From an uncultured bacterium (GTDB lineage Bacteria; Bacillota; Clostridia; Oscillospirales; Oscillospiraceae), in the NCBI GenBank assembly GCA_947643715.1, contig CANRXB010000006.1, positions 1-64,000 on the forward strand: a stretch of 64,000 bases of DNA. The letters are read 5' to 3'. Positions 1-8,810 of this stretch are shown here, piece after piece. Each line of letters opens with the position of its first letter. Position 1 is the stretch's first letter. The notes beneath the pieces are model-generated. The model saw nothing but the letters and a program-made list of their open reading frames with translations, did no database searches and had not been told where the DNA came from. The position numbers and the translations under genes are program-made.

Positions 1-579
1 ACCATGGACCTCCACGCCAACCAGATCCAGGGCTTCTTCGACATCCCGGTGGACAATCTGATGGGCTCTCCGGTGTTCGTGGACCATTTCTTCCGCCGCT
101 TCGCCTCCGTCCACGACCAGACCATGGTGGTCTCCCCCGACGTGGGCAGCGTGGCCCGGGCCCGGGCCTTTGCCCAGAAGCTGGACGTCCCCATGGCCAT
201 CGTGGACAAGCGCCGGCAGAAGGCCAACTCCTCCGAAGTGATGAACATCATCGGCGACGTCACCGGCAAGCACGTCATCCTGCTGGACGACATGGTGGAC
301 ACCGGCGGGTCGCTGTGCCATGCGGCCAAGGCCCTGGTGGAGCTGGGGAAGGTCAAGTCCGTCACCGCCTGCGCCAGCCATGGCGTGCTCTCCGGCCCGG
401 CCATCAAGCGCATCAACGAGTCCGCTCTGGACGAGGTGGTGTTCCTGGACACCATCCAGCCCAAGTCCGACACGGCCCAAATCTGCCCCAAGATCAAATA
501 CCTGTCCGTGGCCCATCTCTTCGCCGAGGCCATCGAGCGCATCTATGAGGAGCGTTCCGTATCCAAGCTGTGGCAGTGA
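1..579 (+). CDS. prs: Ribose-phosphate pyrophosphokinase, C-terminal part (partial)
   Basis: Makes PRPP from ribose 5-phosphate and ATP for nucleotide and amino-acid synthesis in the cytoplasm. The reading frame is already open at base 1, so the N-terminal part lies outside the window. Visible landmarks are MDLHANQIQGFFDIPVDNL near the start, the central catalytic-domain region, and the PRPP-binding loop in the VILLDDMVDTGGSL stretch, all standard for class I PRPP synthetases. About 190 residues are present of the usual 310 to 320. The gene reads toward pth, the common Firmicutes order prs-pth-mfd, here with a small cassette inserted before mfd. Identification is secure; only the start is unseen. 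Confidence 0.95.
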   Translation, partial: TMDLHANQIQGFFDIPVDNLMGSPVFVDHFFRRFASVHDQTMVVSPDVGSVARARAFAQKLDVPMAIVDKRRQKANSSEVMNIIGDVTGKHVILLDDMVDTGGSLCHAAKALVELGKVKSVTACASHGVLSGPAIKRINESALDEVVFLDTIQPKSDTAQICPKIKYLSVAHLFAEAIERIYEERSVSKLWQ

Positions 580-655
580 CCGTCCCCCTCGAAAGGCCCG
601 TCCGCGCGGTACAGGACTAGGGCTGAGGCGGCTTTCGGGGCCATCCAAGAAAACT

Positions 656-692
656 GAACGCTCCGGGGCCGTCCTGCGGTCCCGGAGCGTTC
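656..692 (+). terminator. GC-rich hairpin between prs and pth
   Basis: A perfect 12-bp stem (GAACGCTCCGGG at 656-667 with CCCGGAGCGTTC at 681-692) encloses a 13-base loop. It is followed by TTCC-type sequence rather than a clean T run and lies only 8 bases before the pth ribosome site. It may be a weak terminator after prs or a processing or stability hairpin. Confidence 0.5.
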
Positions 693-712
693 CTTCCCCT
701 GGAGGTATGCTT

Positions 713-1300
713 ATGCTGTTCCAAAAGAAAGCGCCGGTGGCCTGGCTCATCGTGGGCCTGGGCAATCCCGGCAGCAGATATGAGTACACCCGCCACAACG
801 TGGGCTTCATGGTGGCAGACGAGCTGGGGGAACGGGAGGACATCCCCATCCAGAGGCTGAGATACCATGCCTTGACCAATACCGCCGTCATCGGCGGACA
901 GGGCGTGCTGCTGATGAAGCCGACCACCTATATGAACCTGTCCGGCGAGGCGGTGGGCGAGGCCGCGCGGTTCTATAAGCTGGATCCGGGCCATGTGCTG
1001 GTGATCTCCGACGACGTGGACCTGCCCCTGGGGAAGCTGCGCATCCGCACCGGCGGCTCCGCCGGGGGGCACAACGGGCTGAAGAGCATCATCCAGCACC
1101 TGGGCTCCGACCAGTTCCCACGGCTCAAGGTGGGGGTGGGAGGCAAGCCCCACCCCGATCACGACATGGCCGATTGGGTGCTGAGCAAGCTCCGGGGCGA
1201 GGACCTGAAGGTCATGGAGGAGGCCGTCGGCCGGGCTGCGGACGCGGTGGAGTGCTACCTGCGGGACGGCCCGCAGAAGGCCATGAACCGATTCAATTGA
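713..1300 (+). CDS. pth: Peptidyl-tRNA hydrolase
   Basis: Cleaves peptidyl-tRNA released by stalled ribosomes, recycling tRNA. The 195-residue product has the family signature GLGNPGSRYEYTRHNVGF near the N-terminus (catalytic His in TRHNVG), the KPTTYMNLSG segment, and the DDVDLPLGKLRIR and GGSAGGHNGLKS stretches, giving normal length and complete motifs. The start at 713 is chosen because it sits 7 bases after the GGAGG at 701-705; an in-frame ATG at 707 abuts the GGAGG and is too close. It follows prs across a 130-base gap holding a strong hairpin. In Firmicutes pth is usually followed by mfd, and here mfd comes next after a small repeat-flanked cassette. Confidence 0.96.
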   Translation: MLFQKKAPVAWLIVGLGNPGSRYEYTRHNVGFMVADELGEREDIPIQRLRYHALTNTAVIGGQGVLLMKPTTYMNLSGEAVGEAARFYKLDPGHVLVISDDVDLPLGKLRIRTGGSAGGHNGLKSIIQHLGSDQFPRLKVGVGGKPHPDHDMADWVLSKLRGEDLKVMEEAVGRAADAVECYLRDGPQKAMNRFN

Positions 1301-1336
1301 ATCCCTCCCCAAAGAGCGGAGGGCCGCCCTCCGGGG

Positions 1337-1450
1337 GGTCACTTTCTCTCACATGAGAGAAAGTGACCAAAGAGAATGCTCAGGGGGAAAAGCCGGCTCG
1401 GCTTCGAGCGCCAAGGGCGCGCTCTCGCTCGCAGGATTTTTCCCCCTGAG
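1337..1450 (+). repeat. Palindromic interspersed repeat, copy A
   Basis: Two nested palindromes lie side by side. The first is GGTCACTTTCTCTC/GAGAGAAAGTGACC (1337-1350 and 1355-1368, loop ACAT). The second is CTCAGGGGGAAAA at 1379-1391 with TTTTCCCCCTGAG at 1438-1450. The same pair, joined by a CAAAGAGA linker, occurs inverted at 2330-2416. The copy lies in the non-coding stretch after pth. Similarity continues a little past the second stem (GAGGA then CCCC). Confidence 0.85.
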
Positions 1451-1569
1451 GACCCCCTTTTACGGGAGAGTCTGACCGGCAGGCGTACATGGCCCTTCCG
1501 GCGCGATGGGCGTTCGACTCGTCTCCCCCTATCTTCGCTCAGCCGCTTCCCGGTCGCATCCATGGACGC

Positions 1570-1845
1570 TCACGCGGTCCACGGCCTGCGCCTGGGGCCC
1601 CGGATCTCCGCCCCCAGCTCCAGCGCGACCCGGAACAGCGCCTTGTCGTGTATCGCCGCGATCTCCATGTCCAGAGCGGTGATGGCTTCCAGGGATCTTT
1701 CTCCGTCTTTCCCCATACGCTGTATCACTTCGTCCCACAAGATCCCCCGGCTCGACTCCAACTCACGCAGCCCCTGCATCCCATAGCATCGCCGATCTAC
1801 CTCGTCCTCCACTATTTGATAGATCTCATCCATGATATCGATCAT
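1570..1845 (-). CDS. Small hypothetical protein of the repeat-flanked cassette
   Basis: A 91-residue acidic, probably helical protein of unknown function. Start 1845 is preferred over the ATG at 1869 because GGGGGG lies 6 bases upstream of it, while 1869 would sit almost at the transcription start. The C-terminal part (ALDMEIAAIHDKALFRVALELGAEI) resembles the ending of small clostridial proteins often found beside XRE regulators; that resemblance is from memory and unverified. It is divergent from the XRE gene at 1928 and has a canonical promoter overlapped by a 16-bp palindrome. It is probably controlled by the XRE protein. No catalytic motif is visible. Confidence 0.6.
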   Translation of the reverse strand: MIDIMDEIYQIVEDEVDRRCYGMQGLRELESSRGILWDEVIQRMGKDGERSLEAITALDMEIAAIHDKALFRVALELGAEIRGPRRRPWTA

Positions 1846-1872
1846 GATGCGCCCCCCTATGTGAATCATCTT

Positions 1873-1910
1873 CTATACCTAAGTATAGTGAACTATCTTC
1901 TACTTGTCAA
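1873..1910 (-). promoter_or_regulatory. Sigma-A promoter with overlapping palindromic operator
   Basis: On the minus strand TTGACA (1905-1910), a 17-base spacer and TATACT (1882-1887) form a near-consensus promoter for the small gene ending at 1570. The perfect palindrome CTATACCTAAGTATAG (1873-1888) covers the -10 box. It is well placed to be the operator of the divergent XRE repressor. Confidence 0.75.
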
Positions 1911-1927
1911 GAGGTAAATGGATCTAT

Positions 1928-2140
1928 ATGGAAAAATTTGCAGAGCGGTTGAAACTGCTTCGAGAAGAACGTGGACTTTCGCAAGACAAACTGGGGAAAG
2001 AGATCGGAGTTTCTCGTTATGCCATCTACACGTATGAAAAAGGAAAGGCTTTTCCAACGGTAGAGGGGTTGGTCATGTTGGCCGATCATTTTGACGTAAC
2101 GACGGATTACCTGTTGGGGCGGACGGACACGCCGCGATGA
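1928..2140 (+). CDS. XRE-family helix-turn-helix repressor, small
   Basis: A 70-residue DNA-binding protein consisting of a single lambda-Cro/C1-type HTH: residues 5-60 include LKLLREERGLSQDKLGKEIG and YAIYTYEKGKAFPTVEGLVMLADHFDV, ending in TTDYLLGRTD, a typical tail of short phage- and ICE-type XRE repressors. The start is ATG 1928; AGAGG lies about 13 bases upstream, slightly far, and an upstream TTG at 1904 would be in frame. Base composition is visibly more AT-rich than pth or mfd, which together with the flanking inverted repeats suggests acquisition. It probably represses the divergent small gene through the palindrome at 1873-1888. Confidence 0.85.
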   Translation: MEKFAERLKLLREERGLSQDKLGKEIGVSRYAIYTYEKGKAFPTVEGLVMLADHFDVTTDYLLGRTDTPR

Positions 2141-2329
2141 GGGAGGGACTCGAGGGGAGCCGGGCCGTATGCGGGGAGCACGCAGGCGCGGGGAGGAGAG
2201 CGGCATGGGGCCGGTCCGCCGTGCAGGCAGGCCCATGTGGGCCGGACAGCGAAGTGGGCCCCATGCGTGAGCCGCGATAGCCGGATGGATCTGCACCGTG
2301 GCGGGCGCGGGCCCTCGTAGACGGGGATC

Positions 2330-2416
2330 CTCAAGGGGGAAAAAGTGCGAGCTTGCGAGCATTTTCCCCCTTGAGCGCTCTCTTTGGTCACTTTCTCTCG
2401 CGTGAGAGAAAGTGAC
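2330..2416 (-). repeat. Palindromic interspersed repeat, copy B (inverted)
   Basis: Inverted copy of the repeat at 1337-1450. CTCAAGGGGGAAAA pairs with TTTTCCCCCTTGAG (2362-2375), then after CGCTCTCTTT comes GGTCACTTTCTCTC/GAGAGAAAGTGAC (2386-2399 and 2404-2416). The loop sequences differ between copies while the stems are conserved, the pattern expected of elements maintained as structures. Confidence 0.85.
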
Positions 2417-2506
2417 GCCCCGCAGGGCGCACCCTTGCGGCAGGCAAACGCAGTGGGGGGCCGTCTGCCCTCTTGGTTTCCAAATTTTTCAAATGCGAGG
2501 TCAGCC

Positions 2507-5500
2507 ATGAAGAAGCTGCTGAACATTTTAGAAACGGTGCCGGAGTTCGCCCGGCTGGCCGCCGATCTGGAGAGCGGCCGCTCTCCGGTGGAGGTGGCGG
2601 GCCTGTCCCCGATCCACCGGGCGCATTTCGCAGCGGGACTGATGGACCGGCTGCACTGCCCGGTGGTCCTGCTGTGCGCCGACGAGAGCGAGTGCGTCCG
2701 CTTGTCGGCGGACGTGACCGCGCTCACGGGGGTCCCGGCCACCATGCTGTGCGCCCGGGAGTTCCTGTTCCACGACGGGGCGGTGGCCTCCCACCAGTGG
2801 GAGCACCAGCGCCTTGCCGCGTTCCATGCCATGGCGGAGGGCCGGGCCCCGCTCATCGCCGCCACGGTGGAGGGTCTTTTGCAGCGCACCCTCCCCCCGG
2901 AGGACCTGGCCGCTCATGTCGTCACGGTGGAGGCCAGCGGCAGCTACGATCCGAACGAGCTGGCGGACCGGCTGGCGGCGCTGGGTTACACCAGGTGCCA
3001 GCAGGTGGAGGGCGTGGGCCAGTTCGCCCTGCGCGGGGGCATCCTGGACGTGTTCTCCCCCGGCCAGGAGGATCCTGCGCGGGTGGAGTTCTGGGATCGG
3101 GACGTGGACTCCATGGGGCTGTTCGACGTGTCCTCCCAGCGCCGGATAGGCCGTCTGGACAAAGCGGTGTTCCTCCCGGTGAGCGAGCTGCTCCCCATCC
3201 AGAAGGACGGGCAGTGGGAACGCCTGGGGGACCGCCAGCTCCCCGCACGATACAGCCGCCTGGCTACCGCCGCCCACCATCTGCCTCCCGATGCGGTGGT
3301 GTGCCTGTCCGGGTCCGGCCGGGTGGCGGAGCGGGGGAAGAACTGGCTGTGGCAGCTCGATGAGGACGTCAAGACCCTGCTGGAGAACGGGATGCTGGAG
3401 GGCAAGAACGCCCGGTTCTCTGCCACCATGGACGAGCTGATGGCGGTGCTGGCCGACCACGCCCTGTGCTTCCTGGACTCCTTCACCACCTCCGCCGTCC
3501 CCCTGCCGCCGAAGGACGTGCTCACCGCTCAGGGACGGCAGCTCTCCTCCTTCGGGGCCAGCCTGGACGCTGCGGCGTCGGACCTGAGCCAGTTCCAGTC
3601 GGCCAACGCGGGCGCGGTGGTGCTGGTGGGCAGCGAACAGCGGGCGCTCAACCTCCAGTCCATGCTCCGGGAACGGAAGGTGCGCTCGGCGGTGGACTTC
3701 CAGCTCCACGATCTGCCCCAGCCGGGCGGCATCACCATCGCCGTGGGGGGGCTGTCCGCCGGCTTCGACTATATCGGCTGTCCCTATGCTGTGCTCACCG
3801 AGGGGGGCAACGAGCCCCGCCGGAAGGGCAAACGCCTCAAGCACGCCGCCGACCGGAGGAAAGTGGACTCCTTCACCGATCTGTCCCCCGGTGACCTCAT
3901 CGTCCATGAGAACCACGGCATCGGCCGGTTCGTGGGCATGGTGAAGATGTCGGTGGACGGGGTGGAAAAGGACTATGTGAAGCTGGCCTATGCCGGGGCG
4001 GACGTATTGTATCTGCCCGCCACCCAACTGGACTCCATCGCCAAGTATATCGGCAGCGGGGACGACCCGGAGACCAAGAAACTGTCCAAGCTGGGGGGCG
4101 CCGATTGGGAGAAGGCAAAGAGCCGGACCCGCAAGGCGGTCAAGGATCTGGCGAAGGGCCTCATCCAGCTCTACGCCCAGCGGCAGCGCCAGCCGGGGCA
4201 CGCCTTCGCCGCCGATTCCCCTTGGCAGGAGGAGTTCGAGGAGGACTTCCCCTACGATGAGACGGAGGACCAGCTCCGTTCCATCCGGGAGATCAAGCAG
4301 GACATGGAGGCCCCCCGGCCCATGGACCGCCTGCTGTGCGGGGACGTGGGCTACGGCAAGACGGAGGTGGCCCTGCGGGCGGTGATGAAGTGCGTGCTGG
4401 ACGGCAAGCAGGCCGCCATCCTGGTGCCCACCACGGTGCTGGCCCGGCAGCACTACCTCACCGCCCGGAGCCGCTTCGCCAAATACCCCGTGAGCATCGA
4501 AGTGGTCAGCCGTTTCCGCACGCCCGCCCAGATGAAGAAGGCCCTGGCCGGGGTGGAGTCCGGTTCGGTGGACGTGCTCGTCGGCACCCACCGCCTGCTG
4601 CAAAAGGACGTGCGCTTCAAGGACCTGGGCCTGCTGGTGGTGGACGAGGAGCAGCGCTTCGGGGTCACCCACAAGGAGCGGCTGAAGGAGATATCCAAGC
4701 AGGTGGACGTGCTCACCCTGTCCGCCACGCCGATCCCGCGCACGCTGAACATGGCGCTGAGCGGCATCCGGGACATGTCCGCCATCGAGGAGCCCCCCGC
4801 CGACCGCCAGCCGGTGCAGACCTATGTCCTGGAGCACGATTGGTCGGTGCTGGCCGACGCCATGCGCCGGGAGCTGGAGCGCGGCGGGCAGGTCTACTAC
4901 CTCCACAACCGGGTGGATACCATCCAGCGCACCGCCGCCCGCATCAAAGACATGCTGGGGGAGGACGCCGCCGTCGCCGTGGGCCACGGCAAGATGAGCC
5001 AGGAGGAGCTGGCCGACGTGATGACCCGGGTGTCCGACGGCGAGGTGGACGTGCTGGTATGCACCACCATCATCGAGACGGGCATCGACATCGCCAACGT
5101 GAACACCCTGATCATCGAGGACGCGGACAAGATGGGCCTGTCCCAGCTCCACCAGATCCGGGGCCGGGTGGGCCGGTCCCACCGGCGGGCCTATGCCTAT
5201 ATGACCTACCGCCAGGGCAAGGTGCTCACCGAGGTGGCCGCGAAGCGCCTGTCCGCCATCCGGGAGTACGCCGAGTTCGGTTCCGGCTTCAAGATCGCCA
5301 TGCGGGACCTGGAGATCCGGGGCGCGGGGAACCTGCTGGGGCCGGAGCAGTCCGGCTTCCTGATGAGCGTGGGCTATGACCTCTATCTGAAGCTGTTGGA
5401 GGAAGCGGTGCTGGAGGAGAAGGGAGAGGTCCCCGTCCGTCTGCCCGAGTGTACGGTGGACCTGACGGTGTCCGCCTCCATCCCCGACCGCTATGTCCCC

Positions 5501-5926
5501 TCCCCGGAGCAGCGCATGGATCTGTACCGCCGCATCGCCCGGGTGCGCACGGCCGAGGACGCGGACGACGTGACGGACGAACTCATCGACCGGTTCGGCG
5601 ATCCGCCCCGGCAGGTGAACAGCCTCATCGCGGTGGCCCTGCTCCGGGGCCAGGCCGCGGCGTGCGCCATCACGGACATCTCCCAAAAAGGGGGCGCGCT
5701 GATCTTCACCCTGGAGCGCTTCGACCTGGGCCCCATCGCCGACCTGGCCGGGCAGTACCCGGGACGGATGCTGTTCTCCCCCAGCGACAAGCCCACGCTC
5801 ACCCTGAAGCTGCGCCGGACGGACGATCCCCTGCGCGTCGCGGCCCAGGCGGTGGAGCGGTATGCCGCCTTGCTGGAGGCCGACGGCCTCGCCGGGGACA
5901 AAAGATCTCCAGCGGGATCGAATTGA
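2507..5926 (+). CDS. mfd: Transcription-repair coupling factor
   Basis: An ATP-dependent translocase that removes RNA polymerase stalled at DNA lesions and recruits UvrA. The 1139-residue length is normal. Order: UvrB-like N-terminal modules; the RNA-polymerase-interacting CarD-like domain near residue 460 ([16 protein letters not shown]); helicase core with Walker [12 protein letters not shown] near 612, DEEQ near 712, the [13 protein letters not shown] motif, and motif VI in the [16 protein letters not shown] region; and the C-terminal TRCF domain ([20 protein letters not shown]). Start 2507 follows GAGG by 6 bases, whereas the longer open frame upstream runs through the repeat. Its stop codon overlaps the promoter of the next operon. 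Confidence 0.96.
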   Translation: MKKLLNILETVPEFARLAADLESGRSPVEVAGLSPIHRAHFAAGLMDRLHCPVVLLCADESECVRLSADVTALTGVPATMLCAREFLFHDGAVASHQWEHQRLAAFHAMAEGRAPLIAATVEGLLQRTLPPEDLAAHVVTVEASGSYDPNELADRLAALGYTRCQQVEGVGQFALRGGILDVFSPGQEDPARVEFWDRDVDSMGLFDVSSQRRIGRLDKAVFLPVSELLPIQKDGQWERLGDRQLPARYSRLATAAHHLPPDAVVCLSGSGRVAERGKNWLWQLDEDVKTLLENGMLEGKNARFSATMDELMAVLADHALCFLDSFTTSAVPLPPKDVLTAQGRQLSSFGASLDAAASDLSQFQSANAGAVVLVGSEQRALNLQSMLRERKVRSAVDFQLHDLPQPGGITIAVGGLSAGFDYIGCPYAVLTEGGNEPRRKGKRLKHAADRRKVDSFTDLSPGDLIVHENHGIGRFVGMVKMSVDGVEKDYVKLAYAGADVLYLPATQLDSIAKYIGSGDDPETKKLSKLGGADWEKAKSRTRKAVKDLAKGLIQLYAQRQRQPGHAFAADSPWQEEFEEDFPYDETEDQLRSIREIKQDMEAPRPMDRLLCGDVGYGKTEVALRAVMKCVLDGKQAAILVPTTVLARQHYLTARSRFAKYPVSIEVVSRFRTPAQMKKALAGVESGSVDVLVGTHRLLQKDVRFKDLGLLVVDEEQRFGVTHKERLKEISKQVDVLTLSATPIPRTLNMALSGIRDMSAIEEPPADRQPVQTYVLEHDWSVLADAMRRELERGGQVYYLHNRVDTIQRTAARIKDMLGEDAAVAVGHGKMSQEELADVMTRVSDGEVDVLVCTTIIETGIDIANVNTLIIEDADKMGLSQLHQIRGRVGRSHRRAYAYMTYRQGKVLTEVAAKRLSAIREYAEFGSGFKIAMRDLEIRGAGNLLGPEQSGFLMSVGYDLYLKLLEEAVLEEKGEVPVRLPECTVDLTVSASIPDRYVPSPEQRMDLYRRIARVRTAEDADDVTDELIDRFGDPPRQVNSLIAVALLRGQAAACAITDISQKGGALIFTLERFDLGPIADLAGQYPGRMLFSPSDKPTLTLKLRRTDDPLRVAAQAVERYAALLEADGLAGDKRSPAGSN

Positions 5927-5951
5927 CGGGCGGAAAAGAGGGTGCTATAAT
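5923..5951 (+). promoter_or_regulatory. Sigma-A promoter for nfnAB
   Basis: TTGACG (5923-5928), a 17-base spacer and TATAAT (5946-5951). The -35 box includes the mfd stop codon. Transcription would start near 5958, exactly where a perfect hairpin begins (GGGGCGC at 5957-5963, AGT, GCGCCCC at 5967-5973). The leader is about 110 bases and has a second GCCGGC-rich stem. No known riboswitch class was recognised. Confidence 0.75.
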
Positions 5952-6067
5952 GACCAGGGGCGCAGTGCGCCCCGATCCATATGCGTCTTAGCCAGGGCCG
6001 GCGTCCGGCCGGCGGCTTTGATAGGAACGTTCCCCAGTTGTCCAATCCATAGGAAAGAGGAGAAGCT

Positions 6068-6910
6068 ATGTATCGGATCGTGAAAAAACGGGTGCTGAAC
6101 CCCACCGTGTCCCTCATGGAGATCGAAGCCCCTGCCGTGGCCCGCAAGGCGGAGCCCGGGCAGTTCATCATCCTCCGGGTGGACGAGGAGGGCGAGCGGA
6201 TCCCCTTGACCATCGCCGATTTCGACCGTCAGGCGGGCACCGTGACCATCATCTACCAGGTGGTAGGCGGCACCACAGAGAAGCTGAACCACAAGGAGGA
6301 GGGCGATTCCCTCCAGGACTTCGTGGGCCCCTTGGGCCGCGCCACCGAGACCGAGGGGCTGGAGCGCGTGGCCGTGGTGGGCGGCGGCGTGGGCACCGCC
6401 ATCGCCTATCCCGTGGCCAAGAAGCTCCACGACGTGGGCTGTCATGTGGACCTCATCGTGGGCTTCCGCAACAAGGATCTGGTGATCCTGGAGGACGAGT
6501 TCAAGGCCGCGTCCACCCAGCTCATCATCGGCACGGACGACGGCTCCTATGGCAAGAAGGCCCTGGTCACGGACCTGCTCAAAGAGCAGATCGAGGCGGG
6601 GGCCAAATACGATCGGGTCATCACCATCGGCCCGGTGATCATGATGAAGTTCGTGTGCGAGCTGACGAAGCAGTACGGCATCCCCACCGTGGTGAGCATG
6701 AACCCCATCATGATCGACGGCACCGGCATGTGCGGCGGCTGCCGCCTGTCCGTGGGCGGCGAGACCAAGTTCGCCTGCGTGGACGGCCCGGAGTTCGACG
6801 GCCACAAGGTGGACTTCGACGAGGCCATGGCCCGGGGCGCCATGTACAAGGATTTCGAGCGGCACGCCTATGAGGCGGCCTGCAACCTGTTCAAGCAGGA
6901 GGTAAGATGA
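6068..6910 (+). CDS. nfnA: NfnA-like NADH-dependent ferredoxin:NADP+ oxidoreductase, small subunit
   Basis: A 280-residue member of the PyrK/ferredoxin-NADP reductase family: N-terminal FAD-binding barrel (RIPLTIADF), NAD-binding core (VAVVGGGVGTAIAYPVAKKL), and a C-terminal [2Fe-2S] site with Cys at about 222, 225 and 237 (TGMCGGCR and FACV) plus a nearby Asp at 217. Three Cys and an Asp is the ligand set known for NfnA. The next gene starts one base after the stop and encodes the large subunit, so the pair most likely forms the electron-bifurcating NfnAB transhydrogenase, linking NADH, NADPH and ferredoxin pools in anaerobes. SudB/HydG-type naming is used for close relatives. The gene has its own strong promoter inside the mfd stop. 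Confidence 0.88.
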   Translation: MYRIVKKRVLNPTVSLMEIEAPAVARKAEPGQFIILRVDEEGERIPLTIADFDRQAGTVTIIYQVVGGTTEKLNHKEEGDSLQDFVGPLGRATETEGLERVAVVGGGVGTAIAYPVAKKLHDVGCHVDLIVGFRNKDLVILEDEFKAASTQLIIGTDDGSYGKKALVTDLLKEQIEAGAKYDRVITIGPVIMMKFVCELTKQYGIPTVVSMNPIMIDGTGMCGGCRLSVGGETKFACVDGPEFDGHKVDFDEAMARGAMYKDFERHAYEAACNLFKQEVR

Positions 6911-6911
6911 G

Positions 6912-8321
6912 ATGGCCAATATGAGTCCAAACAAGAACCCCATGCCCCACCAGGACCCCCAGGTCCGGGCGTGCAACTTCAACGAGGTGGCGCTGGGCTA
7001 TACCAAGGAGCAGGCCATAGACGAGGCCCAGCGCTGCCTGAACTGCAAGCACCGTCCCTGCGTGTCCGGCTGTCCGGTGGCCATCCATATCCCCGAGTTC
7101 ATCGCCAAGGTGGCCGAGGGCGACTTCGAGGGGGCTTATCAGATCATCGCTCAGGACTCCGCCCTGCCCGCCGTGTGCGGCCGGGTCTGTCCCCAGGAGA
7201 GCCAGTGTGAGGCGAAATGCGTCCGGGGCATCAAGGCCGAGCCGGTGGGCATCGGCCGGCTGGAGCGGTTCGTGGCCGACTGGCACAACGCCAACGCCAC
7301 CCAGAAGGCCGTCCCCCCCGCCCCCAACGGGCACAAGGTGGCGGTGATCGGCTCCGGCCCGGCGGGGCTGACCTGTGCCGGCGACCTGGCCAAGAAGGGC
7401 TACGAGGTCACCGTGTTCGAGGCCCTGCATCTCGCGGGCGGCGTGCTGGTGTACGGCATCCCCGAGTTCCGTCTGCCCAAGTCCATCGTGCAGAAGGAAG
7501 TGGACACGCTCAAGGAGCTGGGCGTGAAGATCGAGACGAACATGGTCATCGGACGGGCCATCACCATCGACGAGCTGAAAGAGGAGTTCGGCTTCGAGGC
7601 GGTGTTCATCGGCTCCGGCGCGGGCCTGCCCAAGTTCATGGACATCCCCGGCGAGAACCTGAAGGGCGTCTATTCCGCCAACGAGTTCCTCACCCGCATC
7701 AACTTGATGAAGGCGTACAAGGATGGGGCGGACACCCCCATCCAGCACAGCAAGAAGGTGGCCGTGGTGGGCGGCGGCAACGTGGCCATGGACGCGGCCC
7801 GGTGCGCCAAGCGGCTGGGCGCCGAGGTGTACATCGTCTACCGCCGCTCCGAGGCCGAGCTGCCCGCCCGCGCCGAGGAGGTGGAGCACGCCAAGGAGGA
7901 GGGCATCATCTTCAAGACCCTCACCAACCCCACCGAGATCCTGGGCTACCACAACCCGGACGATCCCCGGGACCCGAAGAACGGCTCCGTGTCCGGCATC
8001 CGCTGCGTGGAGATGGAGCTGGGCGAGCCGGACGCGTCGGGCCGCCGCCGCCCCATCGTGAAGGAGGGCAGCCAGTTCGACATCGGGCTGGACTGCGTGA
8101 TTATGGCCCTGGGCACCAGCCCCAACCCCCTCATCAAGTCCACCACCCAGGGGCTGGATACCGAGAAGTGGGGCGGCATCATCGCCGACGAGAACGGCCT
8201 GACCAGCCGGGAGAACGTGTACGCCGGGGGCGACGCGGTCACCGGCGCGGCCACGGTGATCCTGGCCATGGGCGCGGGCAAGACCGCGGCGAAGGCCATC
8301 GACGAGGCCCTTTCCAAATAG
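6912..8321 (+). CDS. nfnB: NfnB-like NADPH-dependent oxidoreductase, large subunit (gltA-type)
   Basis: A 469-residue flavoprotein of the glutamate-synthase small-subunit family. The N-terminal region carries two Cys clusters for [4Fe-4S] centres (RCLNCKHRPCVSGCP and CGRVCPQESQCEAKC). It is followed by a FAD dinucleotide fold (VAVIGSGPAGLTCAGDLAK), an NADPH fold (VAVVGGGNVAMDAARCAKRL) and the closing GGDAVTGAATVILAMGAGK motif. AGGAGG at 6897-6902 inside the upstream gene drives the start. Often annotated as glutamate synthase subunit, but there is no gltB nearby and the adjacent nfnA makes the bifurcating transhydrogenase the likelier role. An intrinsic terminator follows directly. Confidence 0.9.
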   Translation: MANMSPNKNPMPHQDPQVRACNFNEVALGYTKEQAIDEAQRCLNCKHRPCVSGCPVAIHIPEFIAKVAEGDFEGAYQIIAQDSALPAVCGRVCPQESQCEAKCVRGIKAEPVGIGRLERFVADWHNANATQKAVPPAPNGHKVAVIGSGPAGLTCAGDLAKKGYEVTVFEALHLAGGVLVYGIPEFRLPKSIVQKEVDTLKELGVKIETNMVIGRAITIDELKEEFGFEAVFIGSGAGLPKFMDIPGENLKGVYSANEFLTRINLMKAYKDGADTPIQHSKKVAVVGGGNVAMDAARCAKRLGAEVYIVYRRSEAELPARAEEVEHAKEEGIIFKTLTNPTEILGYHNPDDPRDPKNGSVSGIRCVEMELGEPDASGRRRPIVKEGSQFDIGLDCVIMALGTSPNPLIKSTTQGLDTEKWGGIIADENGLTSRENVYAGGDAVTGAATVILAMGAGKTAAKAIDEALSK

Positions 8322-8336
8322 GAAAAGCTGTGATAT

Positions 8337-8373
8337 AATGACTGCCGGGGCGAGAGCTTCGGCAGTCATTTTT
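8337..8373 (+). terminator. Intrinsic terminator after nfnAB
   Basis: Stem AATGACTGCCG (8337-8347) pairs perfectly with CGGCAGTCATT (8360-8370) and runs into TTTTT. The next ribosome site begins within 10 bases. Confidence 0.88.
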
Positions 8374-8389
8374 GGATCGAGGGATCTCA

Positions 8390-8794
8390 ATGAACATACG
8401 AACGGCAAATCCCGGCGACCTCCCCGTCCTTTCCTGCCTGGACCGCCACATCGCCTCCCAGGAGCTGGAGAGCAGCCTCCGGCTGGGCCGGGTGTATGTG
8501 GCGGAAGAAGGGGAGGCGCTGGTGGGGTGGCTGCGGTGGAACCTCTTCTGGGACAACACCCCGTTTATGAACCTGCTCTTCGTGCGGGAGGTCCGCCGGG
8601 GCGAGGGCCTGGGCCGGGCGCTGGCGGAACACTGGGAAACCCAAATGAAGCTGGCGGGATATAAGGTGGTCATGACCTCCACTCAGGCCAGCGAGTGCGC
8701 CCAGCATTTCTACGCAAAGCTGGGTTATGAGGCCGTGGGCGGCTTTCTGCCCCCCGGTGAGGGATATGAGCTGATTTTTTGCAAAAAACTGTGA
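8390..8794 (+). CDS. GNAT-family N-acetyltransferase
   Basis: A 134-residue cytoplasmic acyltransferase using acetyl-CoA; the substrate is unknown. The GNAT fold is recognisable from the N-terminal MNIRTANPGDLPVLSCLD, the VAEEGEALVGWLRW strand, the acetyl-CoA pyrophosphate loop VRRGEGLGRALAEHW (R/Q-x-x-G-x-G/A), and the C-terminal AQHFYAKLGYEAVGGF. Start 8390 follows GAGGGA; a TTG at 8372 in the same frame is unlikely because it lies in the terminator tail. It precedes tmrB by 16 bases and the two probably share a transcript. Confidence 0.88.
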   Translation: MNIRTANPGDLPVLSCLDRHIASQELESSLRLGRVYVAEEGEALVGWLRWNLFWDNTPFMNLLFVREVRRGEGLGRALAEHWETQMKLAGYKVVMTSTQASECAQHFYAKLGYEAVGGFLPPGEGYELIFCKKL

Positions 8795-8810
8795 GGGAGG
8801 GGCCGTTTTT

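Noticed and set aside
707-713. Pairs of in-frame ATG codons where the first abuts the Shine-Dalgarno (pth, blaI, dCMP deaminase, DUF2156, pgeF)
   Set aside because: Striking at first, but the number expected by chance among about 55 genes is similar. The better-spaced ATG was used in each case.
617-1342. Long open frame opposite pth, and many similar long frames opposite mfd, purL, secA and mnmE
   Set aside because: They lie wholly inside genes with clear homology, have low-complexity Arg/Gly/Pro/His-rich products and no ribosome sites. High GC produces such antisense frames.
2140-2330. Possible extra small gene between the XRE repressor and mfd
   Set aside because: No frame with a ribosome site or recognisable composition; the sequence is GC-rich spacer leading into repeat copy B.
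1337-2416. Complete insertion sequence
   Set aside because: There is no transposase between the repeats and no target-site duplication could be recognised.
5957-6067. Riboswitch in the nfnAB leader
   Set aside because: Two stems are present but no known aptamer core or terminator/antiterminator pair could be drawn.
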